Positions 1-5,383 of a DNA stretch of 6,451 nt are shown here, piece after piece. The notes beneath the pieces were generated by a model. That model was given only the letters and a program-made list of their open reading frames with translations, searched no databases and was not told the DNA's origin. Both the position numbers and the translations under genes were made by a program. Source of the stretch: Nitriliruptoraceae bacterium (GTDB taxonomy: Bacteria; Actinomycetota; Nitriliruptoria; Nitriliruptorales; Nitriliruptoraceae); assembly GCA_007131525.1 (NCBI GenBank), contig SLQK01000036.1, positions 1 to 6,451 on the forward strand, read 5' to 3'. Numbering within the stretch: position 1 is the first letter of the stretch; each line of letters opens with the position of its first letter.

Positions 1-363
1 ATCGAGCTGGTCGGCCGGATCCTCGGCGGCAACCCGCTCCAGCTCACGATCGGCGCGTCGGGGGCCGTGTTCGGCCTGATGGGGGCGGCGATGGTCGTGC
101 TGCGTGCCCGGGGGGTGAACCCCTGGCAGACCACGATCGGGACCCTGGTCGCGCTCAACCTCGTGCTGACCTTCCTGATCCCGACGATCTCCGTCGGTGG
201 GCACCTCGGCGGGCTGCTGGCCGGGGTGGTGGCGGGCCGCCTGCTGATGGTGGACCGGGAGCAGGCAGCCAGCCGGCGCAACGCCGTGTTCGGGCTCGCG
301 CTGGCCATGGTGGTCGTGTCACTGGTCCTGGCGCGCCTGACCGTCGGGGCGATCACCGGCTGA
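1..363 (+). CDS. Rhomboid family intramembrane serine protease, C-terminal part (5' end outside window)
   Basis: The reading frame is open from base 1 and gives 120 codons before a TGA at 361-363. Seen: the catalytic-serine motif GASG (Ser codon 58-60) followed by a hydrophobic helix (AVFGLMGAAMVVL), another hydrophobic stretch (TLVALNLVLTFLIPTI), and the second catalytic residue in VGGHLGGLLAG (His codon 202-204). A final membrane segment is AVFGLALAMVVVSLVLARL. The Ser/His dyad in separate helices and the GG-H-x-GG pattern are typical of rhomboids, which cut substrates inside the membrane. Both dyad residues are present, so the enzyme looks active. The N-terminal helices lie off the left edge; the GTG at 67 is internal to the gene, not a start. 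Its substrate cannot be inferred. The last 45 bases overlap the converging ngg gene. Confidence 0.9.
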   Translation: MELVGRILGGNPLQLTIGASGAVFGLMGAAMVVLRARGVNPWQTTIGTLVALNLVLTFLIPTISVGGHLGGLLAGVVAGRLLMVDREQAASRRNAVFGLALAMVVVSLVLARLTVGAITG

Positions 364-2205
364 GCCGGCGCCGCGTCCCCCCTCGGGGCGGTGGTCGGCG
401 CTCCCCTTCCCTGGGCGCCAGCCCCGAGGTAGCGCCCGGGTCGACGGGAACAGCAGGTCGACGAACCGCTCGGCGGTGGGTTGGGGCTCGTGGTTGGCCA
501 GCCCCGGTCGCTCGTTGGCCTCGATGATGACGTGGTCGGGACCCTCCACGTCGGGGACCAGCAGGTCGAGGCCGACCACCGGGATGTCGAGCACCTCGCT
601 GGCGCGGACGGCGGCGTCGGCCAGGGTCGGGTGCAGCCGGTCGGTCACGTCGTGGATCGTGCCCCCGGTGTGCAGGTTCGCCGTGCGGCGCACGGCCAGC
701 TCCTGGTCGGCCTCGAGCACGTCGTCGAGCTGGAAACCGGCGTCGGTGACGGTCTTGGTCGTGGCGTCGTCGAGGGGGATGGTGGACTCGCCACCGGTGG
801 CGGCGGCGCGTCGGCGGGAGGTCGCGGCGATCAGCTCCGCGATCGTGTGCTCGCCCGTGCCGGTCACCATCGCGGGCAGCCTGACCGCGGCGGCGACGAC
901 CTGGTGGTCGATCACGACGATCCTGAGGTCATCGCCGGCGACGCACCGTTCGAGCACGACGTCGGGGCAGAAGCGCTCCGCCAGGGCCACGGCGTTGATC
1001 AGCTCCTCCTCGGTCCGAACCCCGACGGTGATGCCCTGCCCCTGCTCCCCCCGTGCGGGCTTGACCACCAGCTCGCCGTGGGCGTGGAGGAAGGTGAGGT
1101 CCTCGCCGTCGTGGGTCGCGACCCGACCCGCCGGCACCTGGAGACCGGCGTCGAGCAGCAGGCGGCGGGTGAGCCGCTTGTCGTCGCAGCGGCTCATCGC
1201 GACGGCGTTGGTGAGCTCCGACAGCGACTCCCGGGTGTGGACCGTGCGGCCGCCGTGGGTCAGGCGCAGCAGGCCGGACTCGGCGTCGGTGATGTGGACG
1301 GTGATGCCGCGGCGCAGGGCCTCGTCGGCGATGAGGCGGGCGTAGGGGTTCAGGTCGCCGATGCCCTCGGCCGGTGCTGCGGCGAACAGGCGCTCGTTGA
1401 TGGGGTTCTTGCGCTTGACGGCGAACACCGGCACCCGCACGAAGCCGAGCTTCTCGTACAGGGCGATGGCGGGCTGGTTGTCGTGGACCACCGACAGGTC
1501 GAGGTAGGTCCGACCGCGACCCTGGTAGCGCTCGGCCAGCGTGCGCACCAGCGCCCGGCCCACCCCAGGGCGTGAGGTCTGCGGGTCGACGGCCAGGCAC
1601 CACAGGCTGGTGCCGCCCTCCGGGTCGTCGAAGGCGAACACGTGGTCCACACCGGTGACGGTGCCGATCACCTCCCCCGACTCGGTGTCCTCGGCGACGA
1701 GGTAGGTGAAGGTCTGGGTCAGCTGGTTGTGCCACAGGGTCTCGGTCGGGGCGGTGACCATGCCGGCCTCGGTGTAGATCCGGTTCACGGCGTCGGCGTC
1801 GGCGGCGCTGGCCATCTTCCGGACCACCACGCCGCGGATCGGCGCCTGGTCGGCGCGCAGGGTGTGCAGCCACAGCCGGTAGGTGTGGCTCGGATCGATG
1901 AACAGCTCCTGGGGGGCTTTGCTGACGGCGACGTGGGGCTCGCGCACGTACATGCAGATGTCGCGCCGGCCGGGCTCCTCCTTGGCCACCTCGGCGACCA
2001 GCGCCTCGTGGGTGGCGAAGGTCTGCCCGAACAGCAGCCGTCCCCACCCGCACTCCAGGGCCACCTCGGGACGGATGTCACCCTTGAGGTGCTCGGGCTG
2101 GTCGTCCCAGGCCCGGGTGGACAGCGCCTGGTCGTAGGCCGCGACGGTGCTGCGCCGACGGTTGCGGTTGCTGCGGTGGTCGCGCTCGGGGGTGCGCTGC
2201 GCCAT
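319..2205 (-). CDS. ngg: N-acetylglutaminylglutamine synthetase (GNAT acetyltransferase fused to ATP-grasp ligase), NAGGN osmolyte pathway
   Basis: This 628-residue cytoplasmic protein joins two enzyme domains. After a basic N-terminus and a region of about 120 residues, a GNAT domain spans about 126-265, with the acetyl-CoA loop SRPGVGRAL at 211-219 and the typical ALYEKLGF near 248-255. An ATP-grasp domain follows (about 340-587), with VVKPARGEQGQGI at 380-391 (Lys382, glycine-rich loop), the ERCVAGDDLRIV segment at 419-430, and metal-binding candidates Asp547, Glu562 and Asn564 in DLLVPD and IEANERPGL. This arrangement is that of Ngg, which in Sinorhizobium and Pseudomonas makes the N-acetylated Gln-Gln dipeptide of the osmoprotectant NAGGN. 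It lies 63 bases downstream of asnO on the same strand, so co-transcription is likely. The ATG at 2205 has AGAGGAG six bases upstream. The recognisable family sequence ends near residue 589 (FVDLLFPST); the last 39 residues are a Gly/Arg/Pro/Asp-rich tail without visible similarity, overlapping the rhomboid gene. Confidence 0.9.
   Translation of the reverse strand: MAQRTPERDHRSNRNRRRSTVAAYDQALSTRAWDDQPEHLKGDIRPEVALECGWGRLLFGQTFATHEALVAEVAKEEPGRRDICMYVREPHVAVSKAPQELFIDPSHTYRLWLHTLRADQAPIRGVVVRKMASAADADAVNRIYTEAGMVTAPTETLWHNQLTQTFTYLVAEDTESGEVIGTVTGVDHVFAFDDPEGGTSLWCLAVDPQTSRPGVGRALVRTLAERYQGRGRTYLDLSVVHDNQPAIALYEKLGFVRVPVFAVKRKNPINERLFAAAPAEGIGDLNPYARLIADEALRRGITVHITDAESGLLRLTHGGRTVHTRESLSELTNAVAMSRCDDKRLTRRLLLDAGLQVPAGRVATHDGEDLTFLHAHGELVVKPARGEQGQGITVGVRTEEELINAVALAERFCPDVVLERCVAGDDLRIVVIDHQVVAAAVRLPAMVTGTGEHTIAELIAATSRRRAAATGGESTIPLDDATTKTVTDAGFQLDDVLEADQELAVRRTANLHTGGTIHDVTDRLHPTLADAAVRASEVLDIPVVGLDLLVPDVEGPDHVIIEANERPGLANHEPQPTAERFVDLLFPSTRALPRGWRPGKGSADHRPEGGRGAGSAGDRPDGQARQDQ
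410..440. terminator. Candidate hairpin in the convergent rhomboid/ngg region
   Basis: The arms GGGCGC (413-418) and GCGCCC (432-437) pair perfectly. The stem extends outward through 412-438 (G-U), 411-439 and 410-440, giving about 9 pairs around a 13-base loop. It begins 46 bases after the rhomboid stop codon, a sensible place for a terminator, but it has no T tract. On the other strand it lies inside the 3' part of ngg, just where the conserved Ngg sequence ends. It could be a two-way terminator from before ngg acquired its tail. In DNA this GC-rich a chance stem of this size is possible. Confidence 0.3.
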
Positions 2206-2211
2206 GGCAGG

Positions 2212-2218
2212 CTCCTCT
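2212..2218 (-). promoter_or_regulatory. Ribosome binding site of ngg
   Basis: AGAGGAG on the minus strand, six bases before the ATG at 2205. It is close to the consensus and fixes the ngg start. It lies within the 63-base asnO-ngg gap, where I see no convincing terminator, consistent with one transcript. Confidence 0.8.
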
Positions 2219-2268
2219 GGCTCGCGGTGCGGTCGCGGGTCGGTGACCGGGTCTCGGGGACGACGTGG

Positions 2269-4095
2269 TCAGGGCTGCACGTCGTGGGACTGGAGCCACA
2301 GCTCGAGCAGGCCGAGCTGCCAGAGCTTGTTGCCGCGCAACGCGGTCAGTTCCTCGTTGGGGGACGCCAGTAGGCGGTCGACGTAGGCCGCCTGGAACAG
2401 CCCCCGCTCCCGAGCTTCGGGCGCCTGCAACGCGTCCCGCACCAGGTCGAGGTAGGGGCCCTGGAGGTACTTGAGCGCCGGGACGGGGAAGTAGCCCTTC
2501 GGTCGGTCGATCACCTCGTTCGGGATGACCCGGCGGGCTGCCTCCTTCAGCACACCCTTGCCCTCGCTCGCGAGCTTGAGCTCCGGTGGGACCTGGGCGG
2601 CGATCTCCAGCACGTCGTGGTCCAGGAAGGGGACCCGGGCCTCCAGTCCGGCCGCCATCGTCATGTTGTCGACCCGCTTGACCGGGTCGTCGACCAGCAT
2701 GATCTGGGAGTCGAGGCGCAGCGCCATGTCGGTGGCCGTCTCCGCACCGTCGCGGAGGAAGTGCTGCTCGACCAGGGCACGGGAGACGTCCTCCTCGACC
2801 CGGTGCTCGGGCCGCAGGACCTCGGCCATCTCCTCGTGGGGACGGTCGAAGAAGGCGGCGTGGTAGCGGTCGACGGCCCGGGCGACGAGCTCCTCGCGCG
2901 AGGCGTCCGGGCCGAGCTGCTCGGTGAGGGCCTGCATCGGCGGGTACCAGTGGTAGCCCGCGAACACCTCGTCGGCGCCCTGACCCGACTGCACCACCTT
3001 GACGTGCTTGGCGACCTCCTGGGACAGCAGGTAGAAGGCCACGGCATCGTGGCTGACCATCGGCTCGCTCATGGCATGGATCGCGTCGCCGAGCGCCGGC
3101 AGCATCCGCTCGGTGCCGATGCGGATCTGGTGGTGATCGGTGGCGAACTCCGCTGCGATCACATCGGAGTACTTGAACTCATCCCCCTCCTCGCCGCCGG
3201 CCGCGTCGAAGCCGATGGAGAAGGTGGTGATGCCCGTCTGGCCGGCGTCCGCCAGCAACCCCACCACCATCGAGGAGTCCAGCCCACCCGAGAGCAGGAC
3301 ACCGACGGGGACGTCGGCCACGGTGCGCCAGTCGACGGCGCGACGCATCGCGTCGAGCACGGCGTCCTCCCAGTCCCGCTCGCTCCACCCGGCCTTGTCG
3401 GGATCGCGGGTGAAGTCGGGGCGCCAGAACTCGGTGTCGGCGACGGTGCCGTCGGGCTCGATGGCGCGGGTGGTCGCGGGCGGGAGCTTGCGCACGCCGG
3501 TGAGGATCGTGTGGGGCGCGGGGACCACGGCGTGGAAGCTGAGGTAGTGGTGCAGCGCGACGGGGTCGATGGAGGTGTCGATGTCGCCGCCGGCCAGCAA
3601 CGCCGGCAGCGTGGAGGCGAACCTGAGGCGCCCGGGCGACTCGGCGAGGTAGAGGGGCTTGATGCCGAAGCGGTCGCGGGCCAGGAAGGTCCGCCCGGTG
3701 TCGCGCTCGTGGAGCACGAAGGCGAACATGCCCTGGAGCCGTTCGACGAAGCGGTCTCCCCAGGCGTGGTAGGCCTTCGCCACCACCTCGGTGTCGGAGG
3801 TGGAGAAGAAGCGGTAGCCCCGTTCGGCCTGCAGCTCGGCCCGGAGCTGCTGGTAGTTGTAGATGCAGCCGTTGAAGGCGATCGTGAGCCCGAGCTCCGG
3901 ATCGTGCATCGGCTGGTTCCCGCAGGCCGACAGGTCGATGATCGACAGGCGCCGGTGGCCCAGCGCGATCGGTCCCGAGGCCCACAGCCCCTCGCCGTCG
4001 GGGCCGCGATCGGACATCGTCGCGATCATCCGGCTGACGGCACCGACATCGGGACTGGTCCCGTCGAGCCGGAGCTCACCGCTGAAGCCACACAT
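2269..4095 (-). CDS. asnO: N-acetylglutaminylglutamine amidotransferase (asparagine synthetase-like), NAGGN osmolyte pathway
   Basis: A 608-residue cytoplasmic enzyme. The N-terminal class II glutaminase domain (about 1-210) starts MCGFSG, so Cys2 is the N-terminal nucleophile after Met removal. Glutamine-binding motifs are visible: GHRRLSIIDLS (46-56), AFNGCIYNY (73-81) and SDTEVV (100-105). The C-terminal synthetase domain has the ATP-pyrophosphatase loop LSGGLDSS (268-275), SGQGADEVFAGYHWY (370-384) and RVDNMTMAAGLEARVPFLD (474-492). In the family, ammonia from glutamine is used to amidate the C-terminus of N-acetylglutaminylglutamine, giving the osmoprotectant NAGGN. Alone it could be taken for AsnB, but the adjoining GNAT/ATP-grasp gene and the length favour AsnO. 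The start at 4095 is certain because Cys must be second and AGAAGGA lies seven bases upstream; the longer open frame to 4668 overlaps the phzF-like gene and is spurious. It is the first gene of the operon. Osmotic induction is known for the pathway, but no specific operator is recognised here. Confidence 0.92.
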   Translation of the reverse strand: MCGFSGELRLDGTSPDVGAVSRMIATMSDRGPDGEGLWASGPIALGHRRLSIIDLSACGNQPMHDPELGLTIAFNGCIYNYQQLRAELQAERGYRFFSTSDTEVVAKAYHAWGDRFVERLQGMFAFVLHERDTGRTFLARDRFGIKPLYLAESPGRLRFASTLPALLAGGDIDTSIDPVALHHYLSFHAVVPAPHTILTGVRKLPPATTRAIEPDGTVADTEFWRPDFTRDPDKAGWSERDWEDAVLDAMRRAVDWRTVADVPVGVLLSGGLDSSMVVGLLADAGQTGITTFSIGFDAAGGEEGDEFKYSDVIAAEFATDHHQIRIGTERMLPALGDAIHAMSEPMVSHDAVAFYLLSQEVAKHVKVVQSGQGADEVFAGYHWYPPMQALTEQLGPDASREELVARAVDRYHAAFFDRPHEEMAEVLRPEHRVEEDVSRALVEQHFLRDGAETATDMALRLDSQIMLVDDPVKRVDNMTMAAGLEARVPFLDHDVLEIAAQVPPELKLASEGKGVLKEAARRVIPNEVIDRPKGYFPVPALKYLQGPYLDLVRDALQAPEARERGLFQAAYVDRLLASPNEELTALRGNKLWQLGLLELWLQSHDVQP

Positions 4096-4102
4096 GGTCG
4101 GG

Positions 4103-4109
4103 TCCTTCT
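4103..4109 (-). promoter_or_regulatory. Ribosome binding site of asnO
   Basis: AGAAGGA on the minus strand, seven bases before the ATG at 4095. It supports the start that leaves Cys2 at the N-terminus. Just upstream the leader is a low-complexity run of alternating GC with CTCGCGC-like units (4108-4129). Confidence 0.7.
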
Positions 4110-4152
4110 CGCGCTCGCGCACTCGCGCTGAGGTCGTCTGGCCCCCAAGGGT

Positions 4153-4168
4153 CGGGGCTTCGGCCCCG
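4153..4168. repeat. Six-pair hairpin with a TTCG tetraloop in the asnO leader/divergent region
   Basis: The arms CGGGGC (4153-4158) and GCCCCG (4163-4168) pair perfectly around TTCG. In plus-strand RNA this is a C(UUCG)G tetraloop, an exceptionally stable class; in minus-strand RNA, that of asnO, the loop is CGAA. Its near edge is 57 bases upstream of the asnO ATG. Partial outer pairing of 4141-4144 with 4170-4173 is possible. Confidence 0.55.
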
Positions 4169-4213
4169 TGGGCGCAACCGCAGGACACCGGCCGTTCGGA
4201 CCCTCGGAGCGCC

Positions 4214-4259
4214 GGGTGCCCACGCGGCGGGCGACCGCGCCGGTCGCCGTCGGGCACCC
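4214..4259. repeat. Nested inverted repeat upstream of the phzF-like gene
   Basis: The outer arms GGGTGCCC (4214-4221) and GGGCACCC (4252-4259) are perfect 8-base complements. Inside them GGCGACC (4230-4236) and GGTCGCC (4242-4248) are perfect 7-base complements around a 5-base loop. Together they form one two-tier hairpin with an asymmetric internal bulge. It ends 34 bases before the phzF-like start codon. It could be an operator, an RNA leader element or a terminator separating the divergent transcripts. Confidence 0.55.
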
Positions 4260-4293
4260 TGACCGTCCTCTCCCCCCACCCGTCAGGTGCCGC

Positions 4294-5103
4294 ATGCCCG
4301 CCTTCCACCTCGTCGACGCCTTCACCGCCGCCGCCTTCCGTGGTAACCGCGCGGGGGTGGTCCTGCTCGAGCGAGGCCCCGTGGACGCGTCGCTGGCGCA
4401 GGCGGTCGCCGCGGAGGTCGGCGCGTCGGAGACGGCGTTCCTCCACCCCGAGGGTGATGACTGGCGGCTGCGATGGTGGACACCGACCACCGAGGTGGAC
4501 CTCTGCGGCCACGCGACACTCGCCGCGGCCCACGTGCTCGTCGGCGAGGCGCTGGCCCCGAGCACGGACCGACTCCGGTTCCACACCCGCTCGGGCGAGC
4601 TCACCGCCACGCCCGACGCCTCCGGCCGCCTGTGGCTGGACCTCCCCGCCTGGCCGGTCGCGGTCCATCCGGCCCCGGATCGGCTCTCCGGGCTGCTCGG
4701 TGGGGTCGCCGGCCGGTACGTGGGCCGGACCACGGTCGCCCAGGCCAACGACGTCGTCGAGGTGGCCGACGTCGCCGCCCTCGATGCGGTCGCTCCTGAC
4801 CTGTCGGCGGTCGCGGCGCTCGGATCGGGAGGGCTGATCGTGACCTCACCGGGCGGGCGGACCGAGGTGGCGATGCGCTACTTCGCGCCCGCACTGGGCG
4901 TCGACGAGGACCCGGCCACCGGTTCGGCTGCGTGCACGGTGGCCCCGTTGTGGGCCGGCCGGCTGGGTCGCTCCGAGCTGGTGATCGAGCAGCGCTCCGA
5001 GCGGGGCGGGCAGCTGTGGACGCGGGTGGGAGCCGACCGGGTCGAGGTCGGCGGCCATGCGGTCACCACCATCCGCGGCGAGCTCCTCGCCACGTCGAGG
5101 TGA
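4294..5103 (+). CDS. PhzF-family isomerase/epimerase-like protein
   Basis: A 269-residue protein of normal length for the PhzF/diaminopimelate epimerase-like fold, without signal peptide or membrane segment. The hallmark sequence starts at once: VDAFTAAAFRGNRAGVVLL (7-25, a single unbroken stretch), then SETAF (45-49, Glu46 at the place of PhzF's catalytic Glu45), DLCGHATLAAAHVL (69-82, with CGHAT), and RYFAPALGVDEDPATGSAA (195-213, with the conserved Asp206-Pro-Ala-Thr-Gly). All residues expected for activity are therefore present. True PhzF isomerises a phenazine precursor, but most family members have unknown substrates and no phenazine genes are visible here. ATG at 4294 is chosen because it puts the conserved motif at the N-terminus; a longer GTG frame from 4168 adds 42 residues without similarity. 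The ribosome site is weak (CAGGTG). It is divergent from asnO, so co-regulation is possible but unproven. Confidence 0.88.
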   Translation: MPAFHLVDAFTAAAFRGNRAGVVLLERGPVDASLAQAVAAEVGASETAFLHPEGDDWRLRWWTPTTEVDLCGHATLAAAHVLVGEALAPSTDRLRFHTRSGELTATPDASGRLWLDLPAWPVAVHPAPDRLSGLLGGVAGRYVGRTTVAQANDVVEVADVAALDAVAPDLSAVAALGSGGLIVTSPGGRTEVAMRYFAPALGVDEDPATGSAACTVAPLWAGRLGRSELVIEQRSERGGQLWTRVGADRVEVGGHAVTTIRGELLATSR

Positions 5104-5116
5104 GCCCGGCCCCGCG

Positions 5117-5187
5117 CTGGGTGCCCACCACCTCGATGCCGGGGGCTGGGTGCCCTCCACCTCGGTGCCGGGGGCTGGGTGCCCACC
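5117..5187 (+). repeat. Tandem 29-base repeat, about 2.4 copies
   Basis: Copy 1 spans 5117-5145, copy 2 spans 5146-5174, and a partial third copy covers 5175-5187 (CTGGGTGCCCACC). Copies 1 and 2 differ at two positions only (A/T at unit position 11, A/G at position 20). Each begins CTGGGTGCCC and ends TGCCGGGGG. The unit length is not a multiple of three and the array starts 13 bases after the phzF-like stop codon, so it is non-coding DNA. Confidence 0.85.
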
Positions 5188-5228
5188 CTCGCGCACGGCC
5201 GTCGATGGTCCCGTCCCGGCTCCCTCGC

Positions 5229-5252
5229 GAAAGTCTCGGATACGAGACTTTC
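5229..5252. repeat. Perfect palindrome, 10-base arms with a 4-base centre (terminator or operator candidate)
   Basis: The left arm GAAAGTCTCG (5229-5238) and right arm CGAGACTTTC (5243-5252) are exact reverse complements around GATA. The arms are far less GC-rich than their surroundings, which makes chance less likely. As RNA the plus strand gives a hairpin ending in a short U run (CUUUC), 125 bases after the phzF-like stop codon, so it may be an intrinsic terminator that works on either strand. Alternatives are a dimeric regulator's site ahead of the GNAT gene or a dispersed genomic palindrome. Confidence 0.75.
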
Positions 5253-5341
5253 CTCAGGCACCCCGGATGCAGTGGGTGCGCTCGGCGTGTTGGATGCGGG
5301 GTCGGATGCGACCTGCGAGGCTTCGAGCACGCGTCGCTCGC

Positions 5342-5364
5342 CGGGCACGGCGGGCACGGCGGGC
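5342..5364 (+). repeat. Short 9-base tandem repeat
   Basis: CGGGCACGG occurs at 5342-5350 and 5351-5359, with a partial CGGGC at 5360-5364. It lies directly before the ribosome site of the GNAT gene and may be only low-complexity sequence. Confidence 0.6.
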
Positions 5365-5371
5365 CGGAGCG

Positions 5372-5377
5372 AGGAGG
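5372..5377 (+). promoter_or_regulatory. Ribosome binding site of the GNAT gene
   Basis: A perfect AGGAGG, six bases before the ATG at 5384. It selects this start over the longer frame reaching back to 5057, which would run through the non-coding repeats and into the phzF-like gene. Confidence 0.8.
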
Positions 5378-5383
5378 CCAGCG

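Larger units (their letters stand above)
4096..4293. promoter_or_regulatory. Divergent intergenic region between asnO and the phzF-like gene
   Basis: This 198-base gap must carry the promoters of asnO (minus) and probably of the phzF-like gene (plus). I find no convincing -35/-10 pair on either strand. It holds two stable inverted repeats, at 4153-4168 and 4214-4259, listed separately. If asnO transcription starts to the right of them they lie in its 5' leader; otherwise they are operator-like DNA. The region holds no credible gene. Confidence 0.55.
5104..5383. other. Non-coding intergenic stretch with three repeat elements
   Basis: These 280 bases hold no credible gene; the open frames here are either N-terminal extensions of the GNAT gene or antisense shadows without family motifs. 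In order it contains a tandem 29-base repeat, a perfect palindrome and a 9-base tandem repeat before the GNAT ribosome site. A promoter for the GNAT gene would be expected between about 5253 and 5370, but none is obvious. Confidence 0.7.

Noticed and set aside
481..1575. Long plus-strand open frames opposite ngg (476-1345 and 481-1575)
   Set aside because: Low-complexity composition (Ser/Arg or Gly/Val/Asp) and no domain; they result from the lack of stop codons in GC-rich DNA opposite a real gene.
319..4095. Peptide antibiotic or cyanophycin-type biosynthesis cluster
   Set aside because: An asparagine synthetase-like gene plus an ATP-grasp gene could suggest this, but the GNAT/ATP-grasp fusion next to AsnO matches the NAGGN pathway and there is no precursor peptide, transporter or cyanophycinase in view.
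2617..4131. A 504-codon open frame on the plus strand, antisense to asnO
   Set aside because: It mirrors the asnO coding frame in GC-rich DNA, has Val/Gly/Asp-rich composition without motifs, and lies fully opposite a gene with clear catalytic motifs.
4168..4293. GTG start adding 42 residues to the phzF-like protein
   Set aside because: The added residues are Pro/Arg-rich without similarity and run through the nested palindrome; the family motif begins right after the ATG at 4294.
4096..4668. N-terminal extension of asnO by 191 codons
   Set aside because: It would bury the catalytic Cys2 inside the protein and overlap the phzF-like gene; the ATG at 4095 has its own ribosome site.
5117..5187. 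CRISPR array
   Set aside because: The 29-base units are directly adjacent with no spacers between them, and no cas genes are near.
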